From the NCBI GenBank assembly GCA_945877505.1, contig CAMDWT010000013.1:1-41607 (forward strand): DNA of 41,607 bases, written 5' to 3'. The notes beneath the pieces are model-generated. The model was given only the letters and a program-made list of their open reading frames with translations. It was not told where the DNA came from and did not search any database. The position numbers were made by a program, and so were the translations under genes. Of this stretch, positions 1 through 9,569 are shown in pieces (the first letter of the stretch is position 1; each line of letters opens with the position of its first letter). This DNA is from Crenothrix polyspora. Its GTDB lineage: Bacteria; Pseudomonadota; Gammaproteobacteria; Methylococcales; Methylomonadaceae.

Positions 1-1
1 C

Positions 2-145
2 GGTTGTTTCAGGACAGAACTTTATGCGCAGGCTTATTGTCGAATATCGAGCTATCTACAAACGATGGCGAACAAAGGATATAACCCGCTTATTGCCGTT
101 CAAATGGCTCTGGCTGGCAAACTGGGATCTATACGGGGCGAGTAG
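2..145 (+). pseudogene. C-terminal remnant of an IS66-like transposase
   Basis: An open frame enters from the left window edge and stops with TAG at 143-145. Its 47 residues include the run SSYLQTMANKGYNPLIAVQM, which resembles the C-terminal tail of IS66-family transposases (pattern: CRIRSYISTxRKxGxxxxxAL). Only the tail is visible, so I cannot tell whether the full element lies outside the window. The family is recognised by eye only. No terminal inverted repeat was identified after it. Confidence 0.4.
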
Positions 146-468
146 TTACAGTAAATCGTCATTATCCTGTCACAACTTACTTCAATAATAAGAACAAATT
201 TGAAAAGTACAAGGCCCACTTCCATGCTGAATGACCTTCAAAATGCTTACTGCCCAGTTATCAAACCGACTTACTCGGCATTCAATACATGCAACAACGT
301 TTCATTATTTTACGTGAATAACTTTTCTTACCATCAATCCGACTTTACTTATTAAATTCTACTGACAAACTGGAGACAACTCTGCTATAAATTAACTGAC
401 ATTAGTTCGACATGATTGGCCAAAAAAGATACTAACCTATTGTTAACGTCCTAACTGGGAGTGAATGT
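146..468. other. Intergenic region upstream of phoH
   Basis: This 323-base stretch has no convincing open frame. It is AT-rich and holds only the putative phoH promoter near its right end. The left part may include the outer end of the transposase element, but no repeat could be matched. Confidence 0.4.
362..391 (+). promoter_or_regulatory. Putative sigma-70 promoter of phoH
   Basis: CTGACA (362-367) and TATAAA (386-391) are separated by 18 bases and lie about 78 bases upstream of the phoH ATG. This is a pattern match only. Confidence 0.35.
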
Positions 469-1221
469 ATGTCTAAAAAAGCGGCAATAAAAACCTCTGA
501 AAGACAAATGACTTATCGTAGAAGAGATAGTCGTAAATTCATTAAAAATGATGATTTTGAACTGTTAGACATTGTAGACCACCTTATAGAGAGAAAAACG
601 TTAGAACCACTACAAGCACTAACCAAAGCTCAAGCAACTTACATCAACGCTATCCTTGATAACACCATCACTTTTGGCATAGGCCCAGCAGGCACCGGTA
701 AAAGCTACGTCGTAGCCGGTTTAGCCGCTGATATGCTTAGAGAGAAAAAAATTGATCGCATTTTATTGAGTCGACCTGGCGTTGAAGCTGGGGAAAAATT
801 TGGCTTTATTCCTGGTGAACTTGAAGAAAAATACGCACCTTATATTGAACCCTTTAGAGAGATATTCAATGAACGACTTGGGCGATCACAAGTAGACTAT
901 CTCATAAAACACAAACGCATATGTGCCATGCCTTTAGCTTTTATGCGAGGACGTACTTTTAAGAATTGCTGGGCGATATTAGATGAAGCACAAAACACAA
1001 CACCCAGCCAAATGAAATTGTTTTTAACGCGTATTGGAGATAATTGCAAAGTCATCATCGATGGCGATTTAGAGCAAAAAGACATACCCAGTCAATCAGG
1101 TCTTGCCGATGCCGTTATTCGACTCAAACACACTAAAAAAGTAGGTATCGTCGAATTTTCAGTTGAAGATATCGTTCGCTCAGGTATTGTGAAAGATATT
1201 ATTAGAGCCTATTCCGTCTAA
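469..1221 (+). CDS. phoH: PhoH-like P-loop ATPase (short form)
   Basis: This is a predicted cytoplasmic ATPase of the PhoH family, whose members are often linked to RNA metabolism or phosphate stress. The Walker A motif GPAGTGKS lies at residues 72-79 and the Walker B LDEAQ at 171-175, followed by the family-typical NTTPSQMKLFLTRIG. At 250 aa it resembles short PhoH (PhoH core only) rather than YbeZ, which is longer and part of a ybeZ-ybeY operon. No ybeY is adjacent here. The ATG is preceded by GGGAG at good spacing. It is monocistronic and convergent with rep. The exact substrate is unknown. Confidence 0.85.
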   Translation: MSKKAAIKTSERQMTYRRRDSRKFIKNDDFELLDIVDHLIERKTLEPLQALTKAQATYINAILDNTITFGIGPAGTGKSYVVAGLAADMLREKKIDRILLSRPGVEAGEKFGFIPGELEEKYAPYIEPFREIFNERLGRSQVDYLIKHKRICAMPLAFMRGRTFKNCWAILDEAQNTTPSQMKLFLTRIGDNCKVIIDGDLEQKDIPSQSGLADAVIRLKHTKKVGIVEFSVEDIVRSGIVKDIIRAYSV

Positions 1222-1236
1222 AAATCCTTAATTGCG

Positions 1237-1293
1237 TTAATCCCCTTCCGAAGGTTATCCAGCTGAGCTAAAAGCTTAGCTGGATTAGGGATT
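1237..1293. terminator. Hairpin between convergent phoH and rep
   Basis: A 12-bp stem (1257-1268 with 1274-1285, one G/T wobble, loop TAAAA) is flanked by outer TAATCC/GGGATTA arms that extend the pairing. It lies between the two convergent stop codons. There is no clear T tract, so a role as a bidirectional terminator is inferred from position. Confidence 0.5.
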
Positions 1294-1295
1294 AC

Positions 1296-3299
1296 TTACG
1301 ATAACATCGTTTTCAAGTTCGCCAGATTCGCTTTACCACGCTCTTTAATCACTTCCGCTGTTAATTGCTTCTTATTAATCCATTCTAGATCCTCAGCGGG
1401 CAATTCATTTAAAAAGCGACTGGGCTCACATTCACTAATTTCACCATAACGCTTACGATGCGTGCAGTAACTAAAGGTACAAGTGCGTTGTGCGCGAGTG
1501 ATGCCCACATAGGCAAGACGACGTTCTTCTTCTATATTATCGCTGTCAATACTACTTTGATGAGGCAAAATATTTTCTTCTATACCAATTAAGAAAACAT
1601 GTGGGAACTCCAAACCTTTCGCCGCATGTAAGGTCATTAAACTCACTTGATCACTTACTTCTGCCTCTTGGTTTCTTTCCATAATATCCATTAGCATAAT
1701 TTTAGCAACGATTTCAGCTAAGGGTTTCTGGCTCTCTGCTTCCTTATCGGCGATACGTTTTAGCCATTCGATCAGTTCATAAACATTTTTTATTTTGCGC
1801 TCAGCGGACTCCTTGCTTTTGCTGTCTTCTTTTAAAAACTGTTCATAACCAATATGATTTATCACAGACTCTATCACAGCAAACGTGTCGCCTGTGTTAA
1901 TACGCTGAGCTGTGTCAACTACCCAGTCATGAAATTTTTGTAACCTATGAATTGATTTATCCGATAATTTTTGAGTTAAGCCCATCTCAGTACTCGCTGC
2001 AAATAAACTTACATGCCGATCATTTGCATAACTACCCAGCTTCTCCAAGGTCGTCGGACCAATTTCACGCCTAGGCGTATTGATGATGCGTAAGTAGGCC
2101 GCATCATCATCCTGATTAACAAATAAACGTAAATACCCCAGAATGTCTTTGATTTCTGAATTGGCAAAAAATGAAGAGCTGCCGCTAATTAAATAAGGGA
2201 TATTATTTTCCCTGAGCCCTTGTTCAAACAATCTGGATTGATGATTACCCCGATATAAAATGGCATAATCTTGATAACGGCTACCCGTCTTAAATTTATG
2301 ATGAATAATTTCCGAGATAACCTGCTTGGCTTCATCTTGGTCATTCTTATGGCTTAAGACACGGAGAGAATCGCCATAACCTAATTCACTCCAAAGTCGC
2401 TTTTCAAACGCATGGGGGTTATTAGCGATAAGATGATTAGCCACTTTAAGTATGCGGCCAGTAGAGCGGTAGTTTTGCTCTAATTTAATTACCTGTAAAC
2501 GAGAGAAATCTTTTTGTAACTGCGCTAGATTTTCTGGCTGCGCACCCCGCCAAGCATAAATAGATTGGTCATCATCACCCACAACAGTAAAGCGTCCCAA
2601 TGCACCTGCTAATAATTTAACCAACTGATATTGGGTGATATTAGTATCTTGATATTCATCTACCAATAAATAGCGAATTTTATTTTGCCATTTTTCCAAT
2701 ACAGCAGGATGCTCCTGAAACAGTAACACGGGCAGTAAAATCAAATCATCAAAATCGACGGCATTATAAGCTTTTAGACTACGTGTATATTCATTATAGA
2801 TTCCTGCCGACGCAACCTGCTCTTTTGTCGCTAAGGTTAGCGCCTGTTCGGGCGTAATAAACGCATTTTTCCATTGACCAATTTGCTGAGCATAACGATC
2901 CAGATTATCTATATCACAATCTTTTGCGCCATGATTAATAAGGTTTTTTAACAGCGTCAGTTTATCTTGTTCATCGAACAAGGTAATCGCAGCCTTATAC
3001 GCTAACACCTTATGTTCTTTTCTTAATATATCTAGCCCCAAAGAATGAAAAGTAGATACTCGTAACCCACGTATTTGCGTATCATCAAGCAACTTAGATA
3101 CTCGACTTTTCATTTCTCGGGCCGCTTTATTAGTAAAAGTAACCGCGGCAATATGTCTCGCGGAAATACCTTGCTTAACTAGGTAAGCAATCTTTTCTGT
3201 AATCACGCGCGTCTTCCCACTACCTGCACCGGCAAGCACTAATAAGGGATGATCTATTGCTTTAACGGCGGCTTGTTGCTGAGGATTTAATTTTGCCAT
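1296..3299 (-). CDS. rep: ATP-dependent DNA helicase Rep (UvrD/Rep family, SF1A)
   Basis: This is a 3'-5' single-strand translocase that unwinds DNA and helps replication forks pass protein blocks. Visible motifs: N-terminal LNPQQQAAV (Q motif); Walker A AGAGSGKT at residues 23-30; LLVDEYQDTN (motif II); VVGDDDQSIYAWRGA (motif III); LEQNYRST (motif IV); and LMTLHAAKGLEFPHVFLIG (motif V). The 667 aa length is close to E. coli Rep (about 670 aa) and shorter than UvrD. That, and the LNPQQ start, favour Rep over UvrD or PcrA. The gene stands alone, between phoH (convergent) and sbcC (upstream, same strand, 116-base gap), so it probably has its own promoter. Confidence 0.92.
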   Translation of the reverse strand: MAKLNPQQQAAVKAIDHPLLVLAGAGSGKTRVITEKIAYLVKQGISARHIAAVTFTNKAAREMKSRVSKLLDDTQIRGLRVSTFHSLGLDILRKEHKVLAYKAAITLFDEQDKLTLLKNLINHGAKDCDIDNLDRYAQQIGQWKNAFITPEQALTLATKEQVASAGIYNEYTRSLKAYNAVDFDDLILLPVLLFQEHPAVLEKWQNKIRYLLVDEYQDTNITQYQLVKLLAGALGRFTVVGDDDQSIYAWRGAQPENLAQLQKDFSRLQVIKLEQNYRSTGRILKVANHLIANNPHAFEKRLWSELGYGDSLRVLSHKNDQDEAKQVISEIIHHKFKTGSRYQDYAILYRGNHQSRLFEQGLRENNIPYLISGSSSFFANSEIKDILGYLRLFVNQDDDAAYLRIINTPRREIGPTTLEKLGSYANDRHVSLFAASTEMGLTQKLSDKSIHRLQKFHDWVVDTAQRINTGDTFAVIESVINHIGYEQFLKEDSKSKESAERKIKNVYELIEWLKRIADKEAESQKPLAEIVAKIMLMDIMERNQEAEVSDQVSLMTLHAAKGLEFPHVFLIGIEENILPHQSSIDSDNIEEERRLAYVGITRAQRTCTFSYCTHRKRYGEISECEPSRFLNELPAEDLEWINKKQLTAEVIKERGKANLANLKTMLS

Positions 3300-3415
3300 T
3301 AATTCAGGTTGAGTAAGAAGGGAATTGAGCTGCGGTTATAGTGAACGTTTTTTGCACAATAGCGTACCTATATCATTATACCTGCTTTTAACCAGCCTTT
3401 AGCCGGCCTAAACTA

Positions 3416-6400
3416 TTAATACCCACCCATCATTACAACAGTACTTCGCCCCCCGCCCTGTTTTTCAACGACGACTTTAGCGCCAATACGCTCAACCAAA
3501 ATGGGCACATGTGAAATAACACCCACTTTTCTGCCCAAAGCTTGCAGAGTATCCAAACTGGCGATGGCGATATCTAAGGTTTCCGGATCAAGACTACCAA
3601 AACCTTCGTCGATAAACAAAGATTCAACCTGTGTTCTATTTGATGAGAGCGATGCCAAGCCCAAAGCCAATGCCAAAGAGACTAGAAAACTTTCGCCGCC
3701 AGACAAACTATGAACACTTCTCACATCATCCGCCATATCACGATCTATAATCTGTAACTCTAAATCACTGCCGGGCACGCGCTGTAAGTGGTAGCGTTTA
3801 GCAAAATCTTCAAGATGCTGGTTGCTATGCGCAAGCAAGGCTTCTAAGGTCAAGCTTTGCGCAAATACTCGAAATTTTGAGCCGTTGCTAGAACCGATCA
3901 CTTCGTTCAGACTTTCCCATTGTTGCCAGCGATGCTGTTGGGCATCCAATTCGGTTTTTAAATGACGACTCCCTATGATTTTTTTATCATCTTCTCGAAG
4001 TAGCAAAAGTTGCTCTTCTTTTTGCGAGCTTAGCGTTTGCTTATGCGACTGTAATTCACCCGCTGTTTGATCGGCCACTTCTTCCGTTACCTCAACGGTT
4101 TGGCTTTGGTGTTGGAGATATTCATCAACTTTGACTTTCAATAAAGCCGTCGCTTCTTGTAATGCCCGCTCAAGAAGTTGCTTATTGGCTTTCTGTTCGC
4201 TCAACCAAGCGTCATCATGTTTAAGCAGTTCGGTTAACTGCTCAAGGGTAACCGCCTTTTTTTTCAGTGCGTCATTAAGTGTAATTAACGCTGTTTCCAG
4301 ATTATTTTGTCGGCGAGTGGCTTCAAGTTGCCAATGTTGTTGTTGCTGCTGAATAATTGCTAGTTCTTTTTCAAGTTGCATAGCCCTATTAGTCGCTTCT
4401 TGATGAGCTGTTTTTGCTATCTGTAAGGTTTGGTTGATGCTTTGTTCATAATTATCCGCTGACATCGCTTTTCCCGAAGCCAAACTTAGTAAAAGTCCCT
4501 CGCGCTCTGTCGCCAAGATTAGCTTTTCTTGTGTTTTACGCTGAACTTCAGTTTGTTTGTCTTGATAATGTTTTTGGCATTGCGCCAAAGTCTGCGCCGC
4601 CAATTTTTCATTATGATTGATGTCAACCAACTCGGTTTTTGCGCTGGCAAGTGCTTGCTCGGTTTGCTGAAATTTTTGTACATTGACTGTAAGTTCAGCA
4701 TACGAACCGTGTAAATACATCTCCCAGTTTTCTAGTTGCGCAAACGGTCGCTGTAACACCTGGACAATCTCTTGCAGTTGGCTTTCTTGTTGTAAAATAA
4801 TGGCGTTGCTATGTTCAAGATCGGCTGCGTACTTGGTGAATTGCCTGTCCAATTCGGTATAGTCGTTAGCTAATCTTTCTGTTTTTAGCAAGGTTGCATC
4901 AAGCAATGCTTGTGCATCCTTTAGCTGATTTTGTAAATCAAGCGCGGTTTTTTCTTGAGCTTTACTAAGCGCTAACCTACTCAAAAAATTTTCATTACGC
5001 ATATTGAGTAGGGGCAACAAAGTCGTATCGGTAACCAAACAATCAGGTTTCTCAGGCAATGCTAAGGTATCCCATTCCTTATTTAAGAATTCCAGTTTCG
5101 CCCGCGCTTGCGGTAAAGAAGCCTTATAATCACGCAGGCTTTCCAACAGATGCGTCTGTGTTTTATTTAATTCCGCGCTCTTTTTAATGAATATTTCTTT
5201 CTGATTTTGCAGTTCTTGAACGCGTGCTGATTGAGCGGTTATCTGCTCATTAAAAAAAGCAGGTAATTTCGCACGCGTATTATCATCATCACTCCAGGGA
5301 TGCTCAAGCGCTCCACAAACCGGACACGGCTGATCTTTACTTAATAACTGCCGAAATTGCTCGGCATTTTTATGCGTGGTTGCCTGAAGTAAATTCAGCG
5401 CTTTTTGGGCTTCTTCCAGCACCAGATTATTACCGAGTTGTTGTTGAGTTACTGCATGCAATTCTTCAGTGGCACCCCTAATAAGCTGTTCAGTAGCCGT
5501 CAGTTTTTCCGTATCTTGTTGTATCTGCTGTTCCAGTTCCAACGCCTGATTAGCCAAATTGACAGCGCCATTCACTGCATTTAGACTGTTTTCAAGCGTA
5601 CCTTTTTCTTGATACAAAACATCCAGCGACACTAGCCTGACCTGCGCTTTCAAATGCTCAAGCCGAACCAGAGACTGTTCTTGTTGCTGGTTGTTTTCAT
5701 CAATCGCTGTCTTTAACGCACCTAAAACCGGCTCGGTTTTATTAACTAAACCTTTAAGATTTTCGGACGCCAACGCATTCGCTGTTTTTTGGCTATTAAG
5801 CAGTTGATAACGTTTCAACTCACCTTCCCAGCGATTCCACTCAGCCGCAATGGGTTTGAGTGCTTGATTGCTCTCTAGCCAGCTCATTAACTGTACATGG
5901 CTTGCGGTCTTTTCAGCTTGCTGTGCTAGTAAACACTGGTGTCGTTGCCGCTCAATGTGTAGCGTCTTATTTAGCATCAGTTCTTCAGCAACCAACACCT
6001 TAATAGCCTGTTGAATTACCTCAAGGCGAGTATCCAAATCCCGTGCACTTATTAACGCAGGTTGGGCCTGCTGTTGTTGCTGTTCGGCGGTTTGCAGTTG
6101 ATCGAACCAAAGAATCAATTTAGCTTTGACACCTTGCAAGGCACTTTCAGCCGTTATTTGTAATTGGCGGCTAGTGTTGAGTGTGTTTTCTGCGTCCAAA
6201 CAGTCATCGCTGGCAACTTTATAATGACTTAACAACGGCTGTAACGGCTGCACGGCTTCAACGTTTTGAATCATCAATCGCTCAGCTTCAGTGGCATCCC
6301 ACACCTGTTGTTGGTGGAGGTGTGTTTCATGTGCTAACTGCTGTGCTTGCTGTCTTTTTTTAAGCTCAACATACCAAGCAATATTTTTTTGATTGCCACT

Positions 6401-7171
6401 AATCTGCTTATCTAAATCAGTTAATTGCTGACCAAATTGATCACGCTGTTGTTCCAGATTTAAACGTGCCTCATTGTCCAAAGGGATCAAATGCTGCATA
6501 CGACCAATAATCTGATTTAATGCTTCTTTTTCTGTCCTAGCTCGATCGAAGGCTTCAATAGACAATTCAGAATAAATATCCGTACCGGTTATGCGTTCCA
6601 AAAGACTGGATCGTTCGTCTTTTTTTGCTTTCAAAAAGGCAGCAAAATCACCTTGCGCCAATAATACAGAACGACGAAACTGATCAAAATTAAGATCAAT
6701 CAATTCACTGATAGCCTCCAGTGTATTTTTTTTACCCTGCCCAATTCGCTGACCGCTATCAATCTCGCTTAATATTATCTCCTGCGCCTGTAACCTACCG
6801 CTCACCTTACCGCCGGCTTTACGGACCTCCCAACGGGCTCGATAGTGGTGTTTGTCTTTGCCGATAAAATCGACTTCAGCATAAGCAGAACTGGTACCTC
6901 GACGTAAAATAGAACGTACATCATTACTGGTAACACGTAGATTTTCATCTTCATCCTTATGCCCTACAGCAAAACCGTGACCATCCGGCAAGCGTGGCAT
7001 TTTGTCATAGAGCGCAAGGCATAAGGCATCTAAAATAGTACTTTTACCTGCACCGGTAGCCCCCGTAATCGCGAACAAGCCGGCTTGTTGCAGAGGGCCT
7101 TCATTTAACAAAATCTCAAAAGGCTCTGCCAAACTAGCTAGGTTTTTTCCTCTAATTGCTAAAATACGCAT
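3416..7171 (-). CDS. sbcC: Exonuclease SbcC, SMC-like ATPase subunit
   Basis: This is the ATPase partner of the SbcD nuclease. The complex cleaves hairpins and degrades DNA ends at palindromes or protein-blocked breaks. The N-terminal Walker A is GATGAGKS (residues 37-44). Long Gln/Glu/Leu-rich coiled-coil arms flank the zinc hook CPVC at residues 616-619. The ABC signature LSGGES lies at 1156-1161, followed by Walker B LFIDEGFGSLDPE and a His switch (VISHV). The 1251 aa length is a little longer than E. coli SbcC (about 1050 aa), with the excess in the coiled coil. Its ATG overlaps the sbcD stop codon (TAATG), which indicates translational coupling. Confidence 0.95.
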   Translation of the reverse strand: MRILAIRGKNLASLAEPFEILLNEGPLQQAGLFAITGATGAGKSTILDALCLALYDKMPRLPDGHGFAVGHKDEDENLRVTSNDVRSILRRGTSSAYAEVDFIGKDKHHYRARWEVRKAGGKVSGRLQAQEIILSEIDSGQRIGQGKKNTLEAISELIDLNFDQFRRSVLLAQGDFAAFLKAKKDERSSLLERITGTDIYSELSIEAFDRARTEKEALNQIIGRMQHLIPLDNEARLNLEQQRDQFGQQLTDLDKQISGNQKNIAWYVELKKRQQAQQLAHETHLHQQQVWDATEAERLMIQNVEAVQPLQPLLSHYKVASDDCLDAENTLNTSRQLQITAESALQGVKAKLILWFDQLQTAEQQQQQAQPALISARDLDTRLEVIQQAIKVLVAEELMLNKTLHIERQRHQCLLAQQAEKTASHVQLMSWLESNQALKPIAAEWNRWEGELKRYQLLNSQKTANALASENLKGLVNKTEPVLGALKTAIDENNQQQEQSLVRLEHLKAQVRLVSLDVLYQEKGTLENSLNAVNGAVNLANQALELEQQIQQDTEKLTATEQLIRGATEELHAVTQQQLGNNLVLEEAQKALNLLQATTHKNAEQFRQLLSKDQPCPVCGALEHPWSDDDNTRAKLPAFFNEQITAQSARVQELQNQKEIFIKKSAELNKTQTHLLESLRDYKASLPQARAKLEFLNKEWDTLALPEKPDCLVTDTTLLPLLNMRNENFLSRLALSKAQEKTALDLQNQLKDAQALLDATLLKTERLANDYTELDRQFTKYAADLEHSNAIILQQESQLQEIVQVLQRPFAQLENWEMYLHGSYAELTVNVQKFQQTEQALASAKTELVDINHNEKLAAQTLAQCQKHYQDKQTEVQRKTQEKLILATEREGLLLSLASGKAMSADNYEQSINQTLQIAKTAHQEATNRAMQLEKELAIIQQQQQHWQLEATRRQNNLETALITLNDALKKKAVTLEQLTELLKHDDAWLSEQKANKQLLERALQEATALLKVKVDEYLQHQSQTVEVTEEVADQTAGELQSHKQTLSSQKEEQLLLLREDDKKIIGSRHLKTELDAQQHRWQQWESLNEVIGSSNGSKFRVFAQSLTLEALLAHSNQHLEDFAKRYHLQRVPGSDLELQIIDRDMADDVRSVHSLSGGESFLVSLALALGLASLSSNRTQVESLFIDEGFGSLDPETLDIAIASLDTLQALGRKVGVISHVPILVERIGAKVVVEKQGGGRSTVVMMGGY

Positions 7172-8463
7172 TATTGTTTTGCCCTGAAATTTTCCAACAA
7201 CTCATTAAATAACGTATTCATATTTTCCGGTGCTTCCTGATCAAACTTGTTCTGATAGCATCGCTGAAAAACGTCCAGCGGTTGCAGTTCTTCCAGCCTT
7301 TCTTCAATTTTTACATCGGCTAAACTTTTGTTGCTGCCACTGTAAGCGATGGATATTTTCAATAAACGTACGGGTAATTTTGAAATAACGTCTTCAACTT
7401 GCTGACGCAAACCCGGCTCAGGCTTTTCAAGTTTGATTCTTAATTCAACAAACGGTCTTAGCTCGGCCGCTAGATTATGATCAAAATCTATCTGCTTTAA
7501 TTGCGCGAGCACAGCCGATAAACTGTCAAAATCTTTGCTGTTTGGAAGTCTTATCAACTCAATACTACGAGGAATTTTAAGGCTAAGGGTTTCCACGGGC
7601 TGACCTTTTTTAATATCCACCTGAATGACTTGATGTTGATAATGACTTTCATCAAAGGACAAAGGAATGGGTGAACCGCTGTAACGAATATGTTCATTTT
7701 TACCCACCGTTTGCGCCAGATGTAAATGGCCTAAGGCGACGTAAGCAATATTTTCCGGAAATAAATCAACCGGCAATGCATGTTGATTCCCCCCTAATAT
7801 TTTGCGCTCACTCAGTTCTGATACACAGCCATTCACCATGTAACAATGTCCTGTTAAAATCAACGCTTCATCTTGCGTGGCCTTGGCCTGCAAGGCATCA
7901 AACAATTCTGCGTAAAGGGTTTTAACACCTGAAATTAACGGCTCATCCTCCTGCTCAGTCGGTCGCATTGGTTCCATACCCTTTGCGACACTCCCGCCTT
8001 CCCTGGCAGTCGAAGGTAAATCGGCGTTTCGTAAAAATGGCATGGCGCCGCACCACACTTTACTATCGCCGGTTGCATTCGTCAGCGGCACCAACAATCT
8101 ATCCCAGTTAATAGCGCCCTCTTCACGTACTAAACCACCGACAACGGTAACTCCCAGTGCATTAAGAATGGACGATGGCGCATCCAAACGACTTGCAGAG
8201 TCATGATTACCACCGATCAGGACAATATTTAATCGCGGCAATTGTGTTCTGGCTTTAACTAAAAACTCATACAACTGAGCCTGAGCGGCGGCTGATGGAT
8301 TGGCTGAATCAAAAATATCACCCGCAACAATCAACGCATCTGCGTGTTTATTTTGTAACTCCAATAGTAGCCAATCCAAAAACAGCTGATGCTCGAGTTG
8401 TCGTGATACACCCTGTAAACAATGGCCAAGATGCCAATCTGCAGTATGAAATAGTCTTAACAT
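7171..8463 (-). CDS. sbcD: Exonuclease SbcD, Mre11-type nuclease subunit
   Basis: This is a Mn-dependent calcineurin-fold nuclease that works with SbcC. Metal-binding motifs appear in order: TADWHLGH (residues 7-14), GDIFDSANP (48-56), GGNHDSASR (84-92), LTGHCYM (near 205) and ALGHLHLAQ (near 243). The 430 aa length fits the family. It is the first gene of the sbcDC pair, and AAGGA precedes the ATG. It is divergent from mepA, with about 240 bases between them. Confidence 0.95.
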   Translation of the reverse strand: MLRLFHTADWHLGHCLQGVSRQLEHQLFLDWLLLELQNKHADALIVAGDIFDSANPSAAAQAQLYEFLVKARTQLPRLNIVLIGGNHDSASRLDAPSSILNALGVTVVGGLVREEGAINWDRLLVPLTNATGDSKVWCGAMPFLRNADLPSTAREGGSVAKGMEPMRPTEQEDEPLISGVKTLYAELFDALQAKATQDEALILTGHCYMVNGCVSELSERKILGGNQHALPVDLFPENIAYVALGHLHLAQTVGKNEHIRYSGSPIPLSFDESHYQHQVIQVDIKKGQPVETLSLKIPRSIELIRLPNSKDFDSLSAVLAQLKQIDFDHNLAAELRPFVELRIKLEKPEPGLRQQVEDVISKLPVRLLKISIAYSGSNKSLADVKIEERLEELQPLDVFQRCYQNKFDQEAPENMNTLFNELLENFRAKQ

Positions 8464-8704
8464 GGGTCCTTGATATGGGGAAAATATAGCGTGGTGTTAA
8501 TTAATTTTTCGACGTAGCTTCACGATAACAGCAGTACTCGATATAGGCAACCGCTCAACTAAAACGGACTGATTTTATTAGTGCATCACCAACCCCTTAT
8601 TAAAAACGCTTAATAAAAAAATCATGGAGGCCATCAACAATAAACCTAATTGTCGTTTAGAATAGCTTTAGGTTATGCCATTGTTTTTTACGACTGGAGA
8701 TAGA

Positions 8705-9556
8705 GTGTTAAAGATTAAAGCGTTATTATTTACCAGTCTGTTGCTGTCTGGTGTACTAGCTGAATGCCTTGCAAGCTCACTTGCGGAGCAATGGTCAAGC
8801 ATCTCATTGCCTACTTATGCGATTAACGCTCAAAGCATTGGCACTTATAATGCTGGCTGTATCAGTGGCGCTGTTTCCCTGCCGATTAATGGGCTGGGTT
8901 ATCAAGTAATGCGCTTATCAAGAAATAGAGTTTATGGTCATCCAGACTTAAAGCACGCTATTGAAAACTTGGGATATACCGTCACCAAACACCATTTAGG
9001 ATCTTTGTTAATTGGTGATCTAGGTCAAGCTCGTGGTGGCCCGACTTTAAGTGGGCATCGTAGTCATCAAACCGGCCTTGATGTTGATATTTGGTTTTTA
9101 CTATCAAATGATGCCGCAAGTCGCCTACTGTCATTTAGTGAGCGTGAAAACTGGAACGCGCCCTCGGTACTTGTCGGACAATCTGATACGCTTGATCACA
9201 CTCAATGGTCCGAAGCTAATGTAAAGGTCCTTCAAATTACCGCACAACTACCAGAAGTTGACCGAATTTTCGTCAATCCGACTATAAAGCGTGAACTTTG
9301 CTTAAGCCATGCAAAGCAAGAATGGTTAAGGAAAATACGTCCTTGGTGGAAACATGATGATCACTTTCATGTTCGGCTTAGATGCCCAAAAAACAACTCC
9401 TATTGCCAAGACCAAGAACCCTTGCCACGCGGTAATGGTTGTGATGCGGAACTGGCATGGTGGTTTAGCGAGGAGGCCAAGCATCCAGAGACCGCTAAAA
9501 CACCCCCCAAAGAAATACAACTACCTAGTCAGTGTGATGCCGTTTTAAAGCAATAA
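8705..9556 (+). CDS. mepA: Penicillin-insensitive murein endopeptidase MepA
   Basis: This is a periplasmic LAS-family metallopeptidase that cleaves D-Ala-meso-DAP crosslinks in peptidoglycan. Zinc-site motifs are GHRSHQTGLDVDIW (about residues 117-130) and HDDHFHVRLRCP (about 216-227). I chose the GTG at 8705 because GGAGA ends 4 bases before it and it gives a clean Sec signal peptide (hydrophobic run after MLKIK). An in-frame ATG at 8675 would add ten residues and lacks a good ribosome site. A downstream pair of Cys (RCP, YCQD) fits MepA disulfides. The gene is monocistronic. Confidence 0.9.
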   Translation: MLKIKALLFTSLLLSGVLAECLASSLAEQWSSISLPTYAINAQSIGTYNAGCISGAVSLPINGLGYQVMRLSRNRVYGHPDLKHAIENLGYTVTKHHLGSLLIGDLGQARGGPTLSGHRSHQTGLDVDIWFLLSNDAASRLLSFSERENWNAPSVLVGQSDTLDHTQWSEANVKVLQITAQLPEVDRIFVNPTIKRELCLSHAKQEWLRKIRPWWKHDDHFHVRLRCPKNNSYCQDQEPLPRGNGCDAELAWWFSEEAKHPETAKTPPKEIQLPSQCDAVLKQ

Positions 9557-9569
9557 TTTTCGTTGCAAT

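Noticed and set aside
4131-4352. Open frame on the plus strand inside sbcC
   Set aside because: It is antisense to a well-supported coiled-coil region, has low-complexity composition (Cys and Ser runs) and no ribosome site.
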